DNA of 64,000 nucleotides from Aporrectodea caliginosa (taxonomy: Eukaryota; Annelida; Clitellata; Crassiclitellata; Lumbricidae). The stretch spans positions 1 to 64,000 of the forward strand of contig JACEVL010000483.1 of NCBI GenBank assembly GCA_020284085.1, given 5' to 3'. Position 1 is the first letter of the stretch. Each line of letters starts with the position of its first letter. Made by a program: the position numbers and the translations under genes. Below the pieces are notes generated by a model. It did no database searches and was not told the DNA's origin. It saw only the letters and a program-made list of their open reading frames with translations. Below are positions 11,349 to 24,500 of the stretch, piece by piece.

Positions 11349-11394
11349 TGGATAATAATATTCGTCGATAGGACGGCAACACCAGCGCCTGATC
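11349..11394 (-). pseudogene. MCT-like unit A exon 3, first 46 nt
   Basis: Start of E3 separated from its body by the hAT-like insertion. The acceptor is CTTTTTAG at 11395; it encodes [14 protein letters not shown], matching [14 protein letters not shown] of unit B. The 8 bp at 11349-11356 are the right-hand target duplication. Confidence 0.85.
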
Positions 11395-13888
11395 CTAAAA
11401 AGGAATAGATTTTGTAACTGACTTGATAAAACAAAGAAAGAACAAAAATATCAATAATAGAATGAACGAAAAAGAAGAACTTTATACCTAGAGTCCTCTT
11501 TGCCCGTGATCATTGACAGAGTTCTGTTAACTCTTTTCATTTATTATTAAATTTGTCTGTTTCATGCTTGCGAACGTCAACTGTGTTGCTTTTCTACTGT
11601 TGCCTTTTGTGCAAAAAATTAACGGATTTAATCTATAATTGTTTCAAATAAACGAGTTTTATATCGAAGATGATTAAGTGTCCAAGGCAAAAGCAAGTCG
11701 TACTGGTGTTTGATATTGCGACCGAGCCATTCGCAGTAAAGAAGAAATTAAATTCTGCAACCGATTCGAATTAACCCGAACCGCCGGCGTGACGAGCGGG
11801 CTACCAACCTACTGCCACTTTAGGATGCAATAATACTTAACGGCGCTATTGAAATCGTTAGCCTATTTATAATGTAAAAATCTCCATTTGGCATTTATTG
11901 TTTTGCGTGTTTTGTGCGATATTTATGGTATAGAACTATAGATTAATGATGCTAGTCTGAATAAAATGTATTTAATTGCTAGCATCAATAAATGAACCTG
12001 CATAGTTAGGTATAACAATACTGAGGGGGGTATATATGGGGAAACATTTCCCGTCCTATGCATCAACACGGAGAGCAGGAACTCAGTCGGAATATATTGA
12101 ATTAATGGTCAGCTGGTTCGTGACTCGAGCAGAGGATTTTCATAAAGGCGCTGCCCTGAGCTTGTTGACTTCAATTGGCCTACTATCCGTTTAAGACCTT
12201 TAACACTCCATTGGAAAGACGATACTATCTAACTACATCTGAAATCGTTGTAAACTTCATGCACGTCCCTATTAAGTAACTTCGACCTGTATAGACGATA
12301 GTTCATGAAGTTTGAGTAGTGCGGTTGTGCAACTGCGTGTTTATTGAACTTGCAACGAGGACAAAGTGGGCGTCGATCGGGAGAAGCGATGAAAACAATT
12401 CGTGGCTAGAGTTCAATTCGTAGATCCAGGCGATGCTTGGTTAAAGTTAACCGGAGGTCGGCAGTAAACAATTCGTGGTAACAACCCTTCGACAATCTTC
12501 CCCTCGGATTCAATAACCTGGGAGTAAACGCATTCGTGGTTACAGGACATTAACCCCGGACACAACCGACCGTATCGTAAAATGGACAATAACCCCCGGG
12601 AGTAAACAATTCGTTGGTAACAGGACATTAACCCCGGACAATAACCCACAGGACATAACCCTGGACCCTGAATCCCAAACACTTCTCTCTACCCCCTTGG
12701 ACAATACTTACATTACATTATTAAGAAACGTCGCATGATGTTCTATAGGCGACTAGTTCATTCGACATCTAATTTTCTCCAGTATATTTTCTGGTGTTAC
12801 GTTGTTGAGCATTTTCTTTGTGACTCTGAACTTGCTTGCATCTTGAACGGTAAATTTAGTTGCATAAATGACCTTTACGAACATTTTCGCAGTCTGTGCG
12901 TTTGACTTTATGTTTGTTTGATTTGCGCATGTATGTTGTGACGTCTGATTTGTTTTTCTGCCTTCGGGCGTAATAAAGTACTGATTTCCTGTGCCTTATA
13001 TCAACATGGAAAGTGGTCGGAACATTTGAATTTATGGTCAGCTGAATGGTTTGGATTCGAGCTGACAATTTTCCTAAAGCTTGTTTACTTCTACGCTATT
13101 CGCTTACGAAATCTGCTTAGATCAGGAAGTCGAGTTAACAATTCGTTGTCTGTGAGTGGCGAATGCTTAGAGGTTTATTCTGTAATCCACAAAAGCTGTT
13201 CTGCATTCCATACTATAATCTGAAGATGATTTAGACATTGTCTTCAGTTAATGGATAATTGATTGGACGTAGTCATTGATGAATAGATTTATGATGCTAG
13301 TTTGTACTAAATGTGTAAACTTATAAATTACACCAATTTCGAAATTTGGTAACTGCTTTGATTGACACTATTGAGTAGATTTTGCTGTTGCATAATAAAT
13401 TTTCATACCTAACTGAGTCACGTCCATCGTTCATAAACCGATTAGACGTTATTACGCGTCTTCGCACGGGTCATCTCTACCTTTATATATTATTTCCGCA
13501 TCATTTGCATATTTAGCCACGCTATCGAATGACGTAGGCTACTTTGGTTGTTACTTAGCGGCTCCGCCGGAATAGCCTCCTTTGTGTGAAATTTCTTGTT
13601 GCCCCCTAGCGAATGGACAGGCTGCCGAGCATAATTTCTAACGGGATTTATTGTAAATTTTATGTAGCAGAAAATAGTAGCCTAGAGTTGACCTAGAAAT
13701 TCTCAGGAGAGCGTTAAAATGAAAATTTCAAATAAAATGTTGTTTTCATGAGTTTTCAGAGGAGCAGACATTGATCTTATAGTCTGGTTTGCATAACACT
13801 ATCTGTGGTTTTATATACTCTGGGTATGCAACGGAAGGTTTACGGGCAGAAGATCTATACTATTCACCGCAGTGTGATTTTATTGCTG
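11395..13888. other. Intron 2 of unit A, with an internal duplication
   Basis: Non-coding, alignable in pieces to intron 2 of units B (20988-22674) and C (51803-52900). A segment around 12060-12480 recurs in diverged form at about 12985-13200, so part of the intron was tandemly duplicated. Around 12463-12660 short units containing AACAATTCGTGGTAACA and ACATTAACCCCGGACA repeat three or four times. No gene is seen. Confidence 0.55.
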
Positions 13889-14068
13889 GGCCACGGTAGC
13901 CGATTGGTTAGATAACTCGGATTGTAACGCAAAGGATACGGGTTCGAGCCTCACCTGAGACTGCTACTGTGTAGGGGTTGCGAAAATTCAGCACACACAA
14001 ATGCTATGCTCCTTAGATTGAGATACACTGTCCTTGAGCGCGTAATAAATGTCATATAATAAAAAAAG
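13889..14068 (+). mobile_element. tRNA-derived SINE, intron 2 (unit A copy)
   Basis: tRNA-like head with box A (TAGCCGATTGG, 13897-13907) and box B (GGTTCGAGCCT, 13941-13951), about 33 bases apart. A short body and a TAATAAA-rich tail follow. The same insertion is in unit B (29384) and unit C (52931), so it predates the duplications. The acceptor-stem ends do not pair and a tail is attached, so it is not a functional tRNA gene. Confidence 0.75.
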
Positions 14069-14833
14069 ATAAGCACAGTCATTTTATAGCTTGAGGAGCA
14101 AGTCGCTCAGAAATCTTGAAAAATCGTTCTGCAATGGCGAGGATTTAAAATTCGACTTCTGATTTTACAGTCCAGAACGCTAATCGTCACACTATTGTGT
14201 ACCTCGCAGATGGCACCGAAAGACCAATGCCTCATTTCTAAACAGAACAGATCATTAGGCTAACTGATACTCATTTAAATAAGAAACGAAGGTATGAATG
14301 AGATATAGAATCAGTCTAAAGCAAGCGTGCAATGGGCAGAAATTATTCATTTTCAGACAATCTAAATCCGTAAGGTGATTTTCAAAGCAATGCCAAATAA
14401 ACAACTTAACAGATTAAACAATTTCAATACCTAGTTCACTTTAAAGTGCATCAATATACTGCACCCCTAAAACTCAGAATTCTTTGCCAATCCACAGAAC
14501 CTGTAAGGAAATAATAACACTAATAATAATATTCGTTTATTGAAGAAACACTAGTTGTTGGCATGTTGCAAGTTCGTGTTTCTCCGGTATTTCAAAGATG
14601 TTTCGCTTTGCTCTTCGGCAGAAAGTTTCTCCCACTTCCTGACCGTTACACTAAAGATTAAGGATCACTGAACCACGTTATAGAGGCCTACATGAGCATT
14701 CCTTAAATTATTTTTTTGTTCTCCTCTTGCATTACTTTAAAGTTACATTATATAGCCTTAGCCTACATATTCTAGCCTTATATAGAAGTTATCCGTATTT
14801 AAATCAATCACATAATATATATAATGGGTTTAC
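14069..14833. other. Intron 2 of unit A, remainder
   Basis: Conserved intron sequence with counterparts at 29575-30600 (unit B, interrupted by a MITE) and 53106-53692 (unit C), including the block around CAATCTAAATCCGTAAGG. No gene or element was recognised in this copy. Confidence 0.5.
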
Positions 14834-14977
14834 CTGCAATAACCCCGTAGGTAAAGTAGATCGTTAAAAGATTCGGGGCTAAGCAGCTGAGAGACAATCC
14901 TAGCGCAAACAGCAGACAACCAACGACACCGGGCAAACGACATCCGTAAGACTGTATCGGATAACTTGCGAACAGAC
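14834..14977 (-). CDS. MCT-like unit A exon 2
   Basis: 144 nt, phase 1 at both ends. The acceptor is CCGTAG (AG at 14979-14978) and the donor is G|GTAAAC at 14833. It encodes [20 protein letters not shown], then a hydrophobic helix and [15 protein letters not shown], equal to helices 2-4 of the transporter fold. The frame is open. Confidence 0.85.
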
Positions 14978-15486
14978 CTACGGATGGACAAAAGAAACAA
15001 GAGAAGTCAAGAATCAATAAATTCGGCGGAATATATTATGCATCCACTTGAAAGAAACACAAAAGAGACTATTGAGCCACACATGAAGGCTGGTTTTTCC
15101 CAAATTTTCCTGCAAGTTAGGATCAGCCAGGTCCAACAAGATGTCCCGACGGCGTCATCTTGCCCTGTAGGCGGAAAATGTCTGGACTGGTTAGCGCTTT
15201 CATTGACACCTTGGCAGGCAGAGTCTTATCGGCTATTCTGAAAGACTCTGCTGAAATTTGAAAAAGTGATTATTAACCTATTTGCATGAATTTAAAATTA
15301 AACAATAACATAAAAATGTTAAAAATCACGAAGTAGGCTACACTGCTATTCTGCTCCAAACTCCCGTGCCAAAAGCCTTTCAAAACTCTAGCAATTAATC
15401 AAGAACCTTTGGGTTTTCTCAACATTTTGGCCATTGCCTTGAATATCTGAAGACAATACCAAACAACATCTCGACCTGTGCCGAAC
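14978..15486. other. Intron 1 of unit A, up to the gap
   Basis: Matches intron 1 of the first part of unit B (31553-32340) over its length, up to the last bases before the gap. No exon 1 is present in it. Confidence 0.55.
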
Positions 15487-16004
15487 NNNNNNNNNNNNNN
15501 NNNNNNNNNNNNNNNNNNNNNNNNNNNNNNNNNNNNNNNNNNNNNNNNNNNNNNNNNNNNNNNNNNNNNNNNNNNNNNNNNNNNNNNNNNNNNNNNNNNN
15601 NNNNNNNNNNNNNNNNNNNNNNNNNNNNNNNNNNNNNNNNNNNNNNNNNNNNNNNNNNNNNNNNNNNNNNNNNNNNNNNNNNNNNNNNNNNNNNNNNNNN
15701 NNNNNNNNNNNNNNNNNNNNNNNNNNNNNNNNNNNNNNNNNNNNNNNNNNNNNNNNNNNNNNNNNNNNNNNNNNNNNNNNNNNNNNNNNNNNNNNNNNNN
15801 NNNNNNNNNNNNNNNNNNNNNNNNNNNNNNNNNNNNNNNNNNNNNNNNNNNNNNNNNNNNNNNNNNNNNNNNNNNNNNNNNNNNNNNNNNNNNNNNNNNN
15901 NNNNNNNNNNNNNNNNNNNNNNNNNNNNNNNNNNNNNNNNNNNNNNNNNNNNNNNNNNNNNNNNNNNNNNNNNNNNNNNNNNNNNNNNNNNNNNNNNNNN
16001 NNNN
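15487..16004. other. Assembly gap (518 N)
   Basis: Run of 518 N. Intron 1 of unit A lies on its left and spacer before unit B on its right, so E1 and the 5' end of unit A, if present, fall here. The written length may not be the true length. Confidence 1.
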
Positions 16005-16983
16005 ATGTTATATTATGTATCTATATACAAATTATACATGTAGGCTTATAGACTATGTGCAAATAATCGCCTCCCAAGCAGCTTAAACGCTAATGCCTTC
16101 ATTTTCTCAGTCACTTCCCCATTACCCTTCTTGGACCAGACATCGAATGCACCATAGTTTACTTTCCCCACCAGATGTATCAGACATTGTGAATGGCGAA
16201 ATGAAATAAAAACATTCATGTATTTTACTTTCAACAATGGTCCAAAATGCCCGGCAGTTCAAGAAATTTGGAACATTGTTTAGATTATCTTTTCATGCCT
16301 CTGCGTTTTTCAGCACTCCTTTTAAAGAGAGTGACGTTTACTGGAATGTCTCTAGCATGACTAGTAGATGAATAGATCTCATGAGATGAAAACGACTTGC
16401 AAATGCTTGTAAAAATGCTTAAATCAAGAAGAACATAAAAAACGCAACGGAATACCGGTAAAATAAATGCTTGGTTTAGGATTGCGTATCTGTCGAAAAA
16501 AGCAACTTTCCTTGGTTTTGCACAGCAACCATTGTCTTACCCTATTATCTGAATGGCCCACTTTGGGAATTACATGACTTACTTCTTTGCATTACTTGAA
16601 TTTTATCATAATGTGCAAACGATGCACGTTTTGGTGTCAGTTATTGTATGCCAATCATAACAGTGCATGGTCAGAGAATCGTCTCTTTAATTCGGAAATG
16701 ATACAGTTAATAACAACATCTATAATTATGCACCAGTGTGCACACATTATCACGAATACTATGACAAGCGTTTACAAGGGTAAAGCAGCGGGTGAAGAGC
16801 AAGAAAATTCGCCGTTTCTCGCCTAACTAACAGGTATGGAATTCTCTGCCTTTTGCATTGGAGGGCTCTCGAAATATGTTGAAAACTCTTTGTTTATATC
16901 ATCCTCTTACGAGTAGTACCAGCTGCTTCAGCGCATTTCAGTTGCATTTGTTACACTATCTTGCGCTTTACTAACCGACTTAA

Positions 16984-16984
<1 letters not shown>
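16005..16984. other. Spacer between units A and B
   Basis: Non-coding. It matches 46540-46760 (left of unit C) and 59990-60340 plus 60780-60900 (left of unit D), so it is part of the duplicated unit. No gene is recognised. Confidence 0.55.

Positions 16985-17052
<68 letters not shown>
16985..17052 (+). repeat. AAT microsatellite
   Basis: Pure AAT repeat directly before the 5'-truncated end of the LINE at 17053. A second AAT tract follows that LINE, so the element sits within AAT repeats on both sides. Confidence 0.9.
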
Positions 17053-17472
17053 CGACGGTGGTAGATACCCTTGCACCATCATACATCCAGGACACGGCAG
17101 CGACGACGGACCGAGATCGCCACGGACAGGAAAATGACCAAGTACAATGCACTCTTAAACACGCACTTTTTCGTGCCTCTAGCTCTCGAGACCTTAGGTC
17201 CAATTAACACCACTGGCCAAAACTTTATATCAGATCTAGGTCGTAGTCTGACGCTGTCCACAGGAGACACCAGAGAGACCTGCTTCTTGCTGCAGCGTCT
17301 CTCTATAACTGTCCAGCAGTTCAACTCGGTGGCTTTCCGCGGCACTTTAGCGGAGCTAGACCTTAGGGAGATGTGACACTAACGGCACTTATGACGTTCA
17401 TTTTAGACAGTTACTGCATCCTTGTCTAGTGTAGCTTTCAGTATTGATGTTGATTGACGGAGAGAATAAATA
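17053..17472 (+). mobile_element. 5'-truncated LINE C-terminus in AAT repeats
   Basis: Related to the element at 1-912 but a different subfamily. It begins with VVDTLAPSYIQDTAATT in one frame and, after a one-base shift near 17105, continues as MTKYNALLNTHFFVPLALET and on to a stop at 17374-17376. This is the final part of the polyprotein; the 5' part is gone. A short 3' UTR leads to the second AAT tract. Confidence 0.75.
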
Positions 17473-18326
<854 letters not shown>

Positions 18327-18514
18327 CTATGGGGATGTCTGAGGATTTATGGCACCATAATCCGAGGGAGGAATTTCATTGTCTTTAGCGATGGACTTCC
18401 GGTGGCATTTGGTGACAAAAGTCAAGACAAACATGAGAATGGCAGACACAAATGCCATGCAACCGATGATGGCGAATGCTTTGTTGTAATCGCCAGTCAC
18501 ATCGAATATCCAAC
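18327..18514 (-). CDS. MCT-like unit B exon 5
   Basis: Acceptor TGTGTAG with AG at 18516-18515; the exon opens GTTGGATATTCGATG. It encodes [20 protein letters not shown], the last helix and a tail ending NPQTSP with stop TAG at 18329-18327. The tail is shorter than in unit A because the stop comes earlier. Confidence 0.85.
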
Positions 18515-21500
18515 CTACACACGGAACAGAATAAAGATCAACTGGTCAACAGCCGAAATGAAAAACAACTACTGATTCAATTTCTTACCGCAAATAACAC
18601 AGTGCCTAGCGCTATGCCTCATCGAACGTTCAGCTTTGACTTAACAACCTATAGCACATAACACTTAGACTTAACTGATAATGTTACCAGCAACAGGATA
18701 ACGTATGAATAAAACAACGACTGTCAGACAACTAACAACCGACGCTACTTTGACCAAAACCCTTTGACAAGGTCCAGAAACTGAGCAAAACGATTAAGGT
18801 TGGAACGACACTCAGCGCTCATTAGTGAGCTCATAAAAGCTGGCTGCTTGTCCGTAAAAATTACGCATTTGTCCACCATTCTTAGAAAAATAGCATAATA
18901 GCGATTATAACACAAACCGTATACAATCCATCATAGAAGGACAGCTAATCGGCGACCCTCTTCGTCGAGTGGAGAAATTGATGGGCGATTAATTACTCTG
19001 ATCAAGATTACCTCGTCTTTCTTGGTTGCACGTACAAATACAAACACATCCACACTTTCAACACGCAGCTGTGGAACAATGCTAGAATCTCTACCCGATT
19101 ATCTGGAGGAAAACATTTTGCATAGCCTACGGCCCTACGGAAGCAATTAATATCCTCAGAGAAGTTCTACTAACCAATGAGAGGCGTTGATACGAGGTTT
19201 GCAAAGCCTCCAATGAACTGCAGTATTGCCAAACTCTTCGAAACAAGGGCCACACCCATTAGGTCAACTGCGACGACAGAAGACACTGTGACTGCACAAC
19301 CTTCAGAAAAAGAAGAAATTTCAATGAGGACACGATGCAGCACCTTTCAAAATCTGTTATGTTGTTTCCGTATAATTATTGTTGCGTATAACGGCAAATT
19401 GCTAAACCTGAGTAAAGTTTAGAGATTGTTCTTTATGTTTAAATGAATTTCAAGAAGATTCAAGTTATTTCCGTTATAGGCAAATAATTAGAATGAGTAA
19501 TATTCAGATGATCTCAAAGAGTCTCGGGTTTTTGCTTTCGCTTCAGAGGTTCCTGTTTATACTTAAAAAATACACAAAAGTCATCTCTCATCCAAGAGTC
19601 TCACTTTCACACAGATTTCGATTTAATCGAGTCTTATGTTCAAGTCTTATAATCAGTGGCGGCGTCAGGAATTCAGTTTTAGAGCTACAGCAGCTTCCTT
19701 TCTTTCCTTCCCTCCCCTTTTCTCCATCTTTTTCTCTTCCTGTATCTTCCACCCCACCGTCTGCCATACTACTCCGCTTCTTTCTGCCTTTCCTTTCCCT
19801 TCTTTACATCCCGTCGGCCCCAGCTTGCTCAGATCTTCCCTGAAATAACCTTTTCCCTCACTGTCCGTAACCTGGGTCACTCTTGACCATGAACTTAGCC
19901 TTTCTTTGTCAACATGTGAACCTCGTCTGTCGAAGCTGTTACTATCAGCTTCGTCAGCTTCAAGTGGTTTCTCGCTCGCTCTCTCACGACGCTGTCGTGG
20001 ACCTTGTTCACGTCGTCTTCGTCACTAGTCGAATTGATATTGTTGCTCGATACTTGTCGGCCTCCCCCTTGGGGTCCTGGGACGACATGATCGAGTCCTG
20101 CGCTCCGCTGATCGGCTAATCGGGAGGCTTCCTAAATTTCCCTCTGTCTCTGCATACATGTGTGATGTGTTGCATTCTCAGCGGATGTGAATGTGGACCC
20201 GTTCAGTTTCAGATTTTTCGTTTTTTACTTGCGGTGACTGAGACGCATTGTGGGGGCTAGGCATCTCTAAACCCCTGGCGCTGCCACTGATGTAGATGAA
20301 TTTCATACAGTATTATGTTCATACCCAGATGAAGTCCGAACAGTACAGCGGAAGTCATTGTCCCGATTATTTCTGTATCGAAGAAGAGTGCAACAATCGA
20401 CAGAAAGGCAAAGAACATTCCGATGCTGTAAATCAGGGTCGACTCTACATTTGGATGGTTAGCGATGAAGGAAACGGGCACTTTGGTTATTGTGGAAATG
20501 GTGCTCATTAACGCCGCTGCGGTCACTCCTTGGGCACGGCTCAGTCCCACGTGAACAGCCCTGTTTACAATATGAGGCATGTAGCCGTTTACGCAGAATA
20601 TGTGGAGAACGTAAGCAACTGAATAAAAAGAAAATCTCGCTTGACGTAAAATGGAAAGGTTAAAGGTTTCTTTAAGATATTTTAAAATCAGTGGTCTCGA
20701 CATTCTTCGTTGGCTTAATCCAGATGCATCATTTGACTGTGAGGTTAATCTCTTTGGAGTGCGGCAGAACAGGCAGAGCAGGATGCGTTGGGCTTGAATG
20801 GCTCCAAGGATGAGGAAGGCGCCCCGCCAGCCATACAACTGGATAAGGTGATTTGTAACGATGGATGCGACTATGCCCCCGCAGCCGAAGCCAAGCCAAC
20901 CGATTCCGCTGGCCAGATTCCGGTTACGAGTAAACCTCTGATGGATAATAATATTCGTCGATAGCACAGCGAGGCCAGCGCCTGATCCTAAAAAGGAACA
21001 GAACTGACTTGATACAACAATGAACGAGCAAATGAATCAATTATAGATTTAATGAAAAAGAAGAACAGTTCATGCAGCTAACGCAAGAGGCAACCATTGT
21101 TGTCACTTATTCCAATAGATATTATATTTTGCAGCTGTTTCACTTTTAAGCGAACATGTCAACTGTCAATTTTTGTACATGCACATTCTGTTAACGATGC
21201 TATTGAAATCGTCATAAATGTAGATGTATAAATCTAATATTTTCGTGTTTATTTCTGTTTTGTGCGACTTTTATAGTATAGATTTATGTTAATTTGAATA
21301 AAGTGTGTCGGTTGTAATTACTTAGTTGCTAGCATAAACAATGAACCCGAATCATAAAGTAAAACAATACTGAGTCAGGCTATGGGGGTGATATTTCTCG
21401 TGCCCTGCATGAACACGGAGAGCAGGAACTCTGTCGGAGTAGGCCTATTTTGAATAAATGATGAGCAGGATCGTTTGGCTTCGAGCAGACGATTTTCCTA

Positions 21501-24500
21501 AAGGTGCTGCCCTGGGCTTGTTGATTTCTACGCTATCCGTTTAAGACTTCAAACGTTTTGCTGGAATGACGATGCTACCTAACTCCAGGAGAAATCGTGA
21601 TGAACTTGTGTAACGTGCCTATTAAGTAACTTCGACCTGAATCATGGAGTTTAAGTTGTGTGGTCGGGCGACGCGTGTGCATTGAACTTCGGAATAAAGA
21701 CAAAGTGGGCGTTGATTGGCAGAAGCGACGATAAGAATACTTGGCTTGCGATCAAATCGTAGATCAAGGCGAGGCTTTTCTAACGTTATCCGTAGGTCGA
21801 GTAAACAATTCGTTGTCTGTTCTGTGAGTTGCGAATGCTAAGAGGTTTATTCTTTACAAGGAATCCACAAATTCTATATCCTGCATGTCATGGTTTAATT
21901 TAATGGTGGTCTAGGTAAGTCTTCAGTTGATGCATAATTGATTGGACGTATTCATTGATGAACTATTATGGTAACTACTTTGACTGAAATTATAAAGTAG
22001 TTTTGCTGTTGGACGATAAACTTTCATATAACTGAGTAGAGCCCGTCGTTCATGAACCGATTGCTTAACCATATCTATGTTTATATTGTAGCGATGCATG
22101 GCTTATCGAATGTCTTGTTAAACAGATTAATTAATAATTTTTTAAATCTTAGGAAGATAATTATAGCGGCGTTAAGTCAGAAAGAATGGCGCTATAAGAT
22201 AAAATGTTTAATTGTTGAATGTTGATCAACTGATGAAGGGTACGTGATCAACTATTCTGGGAACATTGTTATGGTGACCAAAGACGCTTGGCGAATCAAA
22301 ACGCGTTAAGCGGTATTCTTCAAAAGTGGCGAGCTAGGTCAGTTTGTCAATAAAGTTCGACGCGGTAGAATACAAGTTAACCGATGGATTGCTATGACGA
22401 GAGTTCATCGGCACAGAACTTCTGTCAAAAGGGATCGGATAAGCTTATTCGAATTATACATATCTTAGATAATAACCCCGCTCATAAGTAGTGAGTTTTT
22501 TGCATGGATGTAATGATCTGTTTGATTTCAGTTAATATAATTTTAAAATATATCAAAATGCCAGATGTCTTTGAAATTGAACCTTTACTTGATGCAAAGA
22601 GGTTATTCGCTTCAACCGCAATCGACCAGGCAAATTGACTCTAGGTGGAACTACATATTTATATTCTGGGAATGCAATGTGTCACCAACTCTTTTCTTTC
22701 TTAGTTGTGACCTACCTCAAGAACTTTCCTTATCTCTACATATAAATTGCTCAACGTCTTCTAACTGTTTAAGAATTAAATTGACACAGTTCTTTGAATG
22801 TTTCTTTCTTTCTTCAAACACAGTTTAATAACAACAAACTCAACTCTTGCCTTAAAACAACTGTACTACACTGTATATGTTCAAATTCACTGTCATCAGC
22901 AGTTTCTAAGTTTGGCGCGCTAACTGCACGTGTAAAGAGAATCTACCGTCAGCCAATGTTTAGGCTACTTTAGGCCAAGCGCCCACGAGCCGACAGCGCA
23001 ACTAAGGCCTAAGACTAAAACGCTTAACAATCGATACACATTATATATATATCAACCTAAAGAACACCTGTGCTCATTATATATGCAAAACATTAGTTCA
23101 CATTACCTCCTTCCCTTTCTTTGGATTGAGCAAATTAAACTTAAAAATTTGCGAAATCATCATGTACTAAATTATGCAATAAACTTAATACTATATAATA
23201 CAGTAAAATAAACAATCTTATAATCTAGATAAACAATCTGCTACAACATTTAATCGTCCTTTCTTATAATTAACTTCTACATCAAAAGTTTGCAGTGCCA
23301 AAGCCCAACGCACCAGTTTAGCAGACTTAGACATAGATTCAGTCAGATAAGTTAAAGGATTGTGATCGGTAAAGATGTGAACTTTAGATCCAATTATTAT
23401 CTCTTTCAACTTATTTAGAGCCCAAACAATAGCATAGGCTTCTTTCTCCACAGTTGCCCATCTCTTCTGGGTGTCAGTCAATTTCTGACTTATAAATGAT
23501 ACAGGGCGTTCTATTCCCTTATCATCCATCTGCGTTAGCACAGCTCCTACTGCAAAATCACTACTATCGCAGTACAAATTAAAAGGTTTTCCAACATCAA
23601 AAACATATAAAACAACTTTAGAGCGTACAGCATCTTTAAGTAAATTAAATGCCTGTTGATGTCTATCAGTCCAATCAATCTTATCTGGAACATGTTTGCT
23701 TGTCAAATCAGATAGAGGCTTCGCAATCTGTGCAAAATCTTTGATAAACTGTCTATAGTAACCAAAAAATCCCAGCAATTGCTTAACTTGTTTCTTCGTT
23801 TCTGGGGTTTTCAAATTAATTAAACTTTCAATTCTATCTGGATTCATTTGAATCGTTCCAGAACCAACCACATGACCGATGAACTTTACCTCACTCTTAC
23901 CAAAGATATATTTCTTTAAGTTCAGAGTAATGTTATGCAGTCTCATTTGCATTAAATATGCATCTAAATGCTGTAAATGAATCTTCCAATCATCTGAATG
24001 CACAGCAATGTCATCTACATAGGGCTCAGCAAATTCATTTATAGGCTGTAAAACCATGTTAATTGCTTTAACAAATGTTCTTCCTGAGTTGATCATTCCG
24101 AAAGGAACACGAGTAAACTCGTACAGTCCATTGTGAGTAACAAAAGCAGTTTTCCATTGATCAGTTTGCTTAACAGGACAAGTCCAGTAAGCACTTCGAC
24201 AGTCAAAAATCGAGATCACATTTGATTTTCCAACTTTGTGCAAAACATCTTTCACAATCGGCATCGGATATTTACAATCCACAGTGAACGAGTTAATGTA
24301 TCTATAGTCGCAGGCAAGTCTCAGAGAACCGTCTTTCTTTTTAACAATTACCAACGGACTTGCCATTCTGCTCGAAGATGGTTTTATAATGTTGGCTTGA
24401 AGCATTTCTTTAATTTGTCGTTCAACTTCTGCTCGATAGATGAGTGGAATACGGTAAGCCATAAATTCTTTTTCACGAAATTCCGGTTTCAGTTCAATTT

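Larger units (their letters stand above)
3570..14977 (-). pseudogene. SLC16/MCT-like transporter, unit A (disrupted)
   Basis: Minus-strand copy of the array gene with E5, E4, E3 and E2 in order and intact splice sites. The family moves monocarboxylates and related solutes across membranes with 12 helices; the substrate here is unknown. The defect is a 1,625-bp hAT-like insertion in E3 with an 8-bp target duplication, which separates the first 46 nt of the exon from the rest. E1 is not seen: sequence after E2 runs 509 nt to an assembly gap of 518 N, so E1 may be in the gap or lost. All remaining exon frames are open, so the inactivation looks recent. Splicing around the insertion cannot be excluded. 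Confidence 0.75.

Noticed and set aside
13897..13951. tRNA gene with boxes A and B
   Set aside because: The stems do not pair and the head is joined to a body and A-rich tail; the same unit recurs at 29384 and 52931. It is a SINE.
15478..16086. Open frame of 202 codons across the N run
   Set aside because: Almost wholly unknown bases; it exists only because N does not encode a stop.
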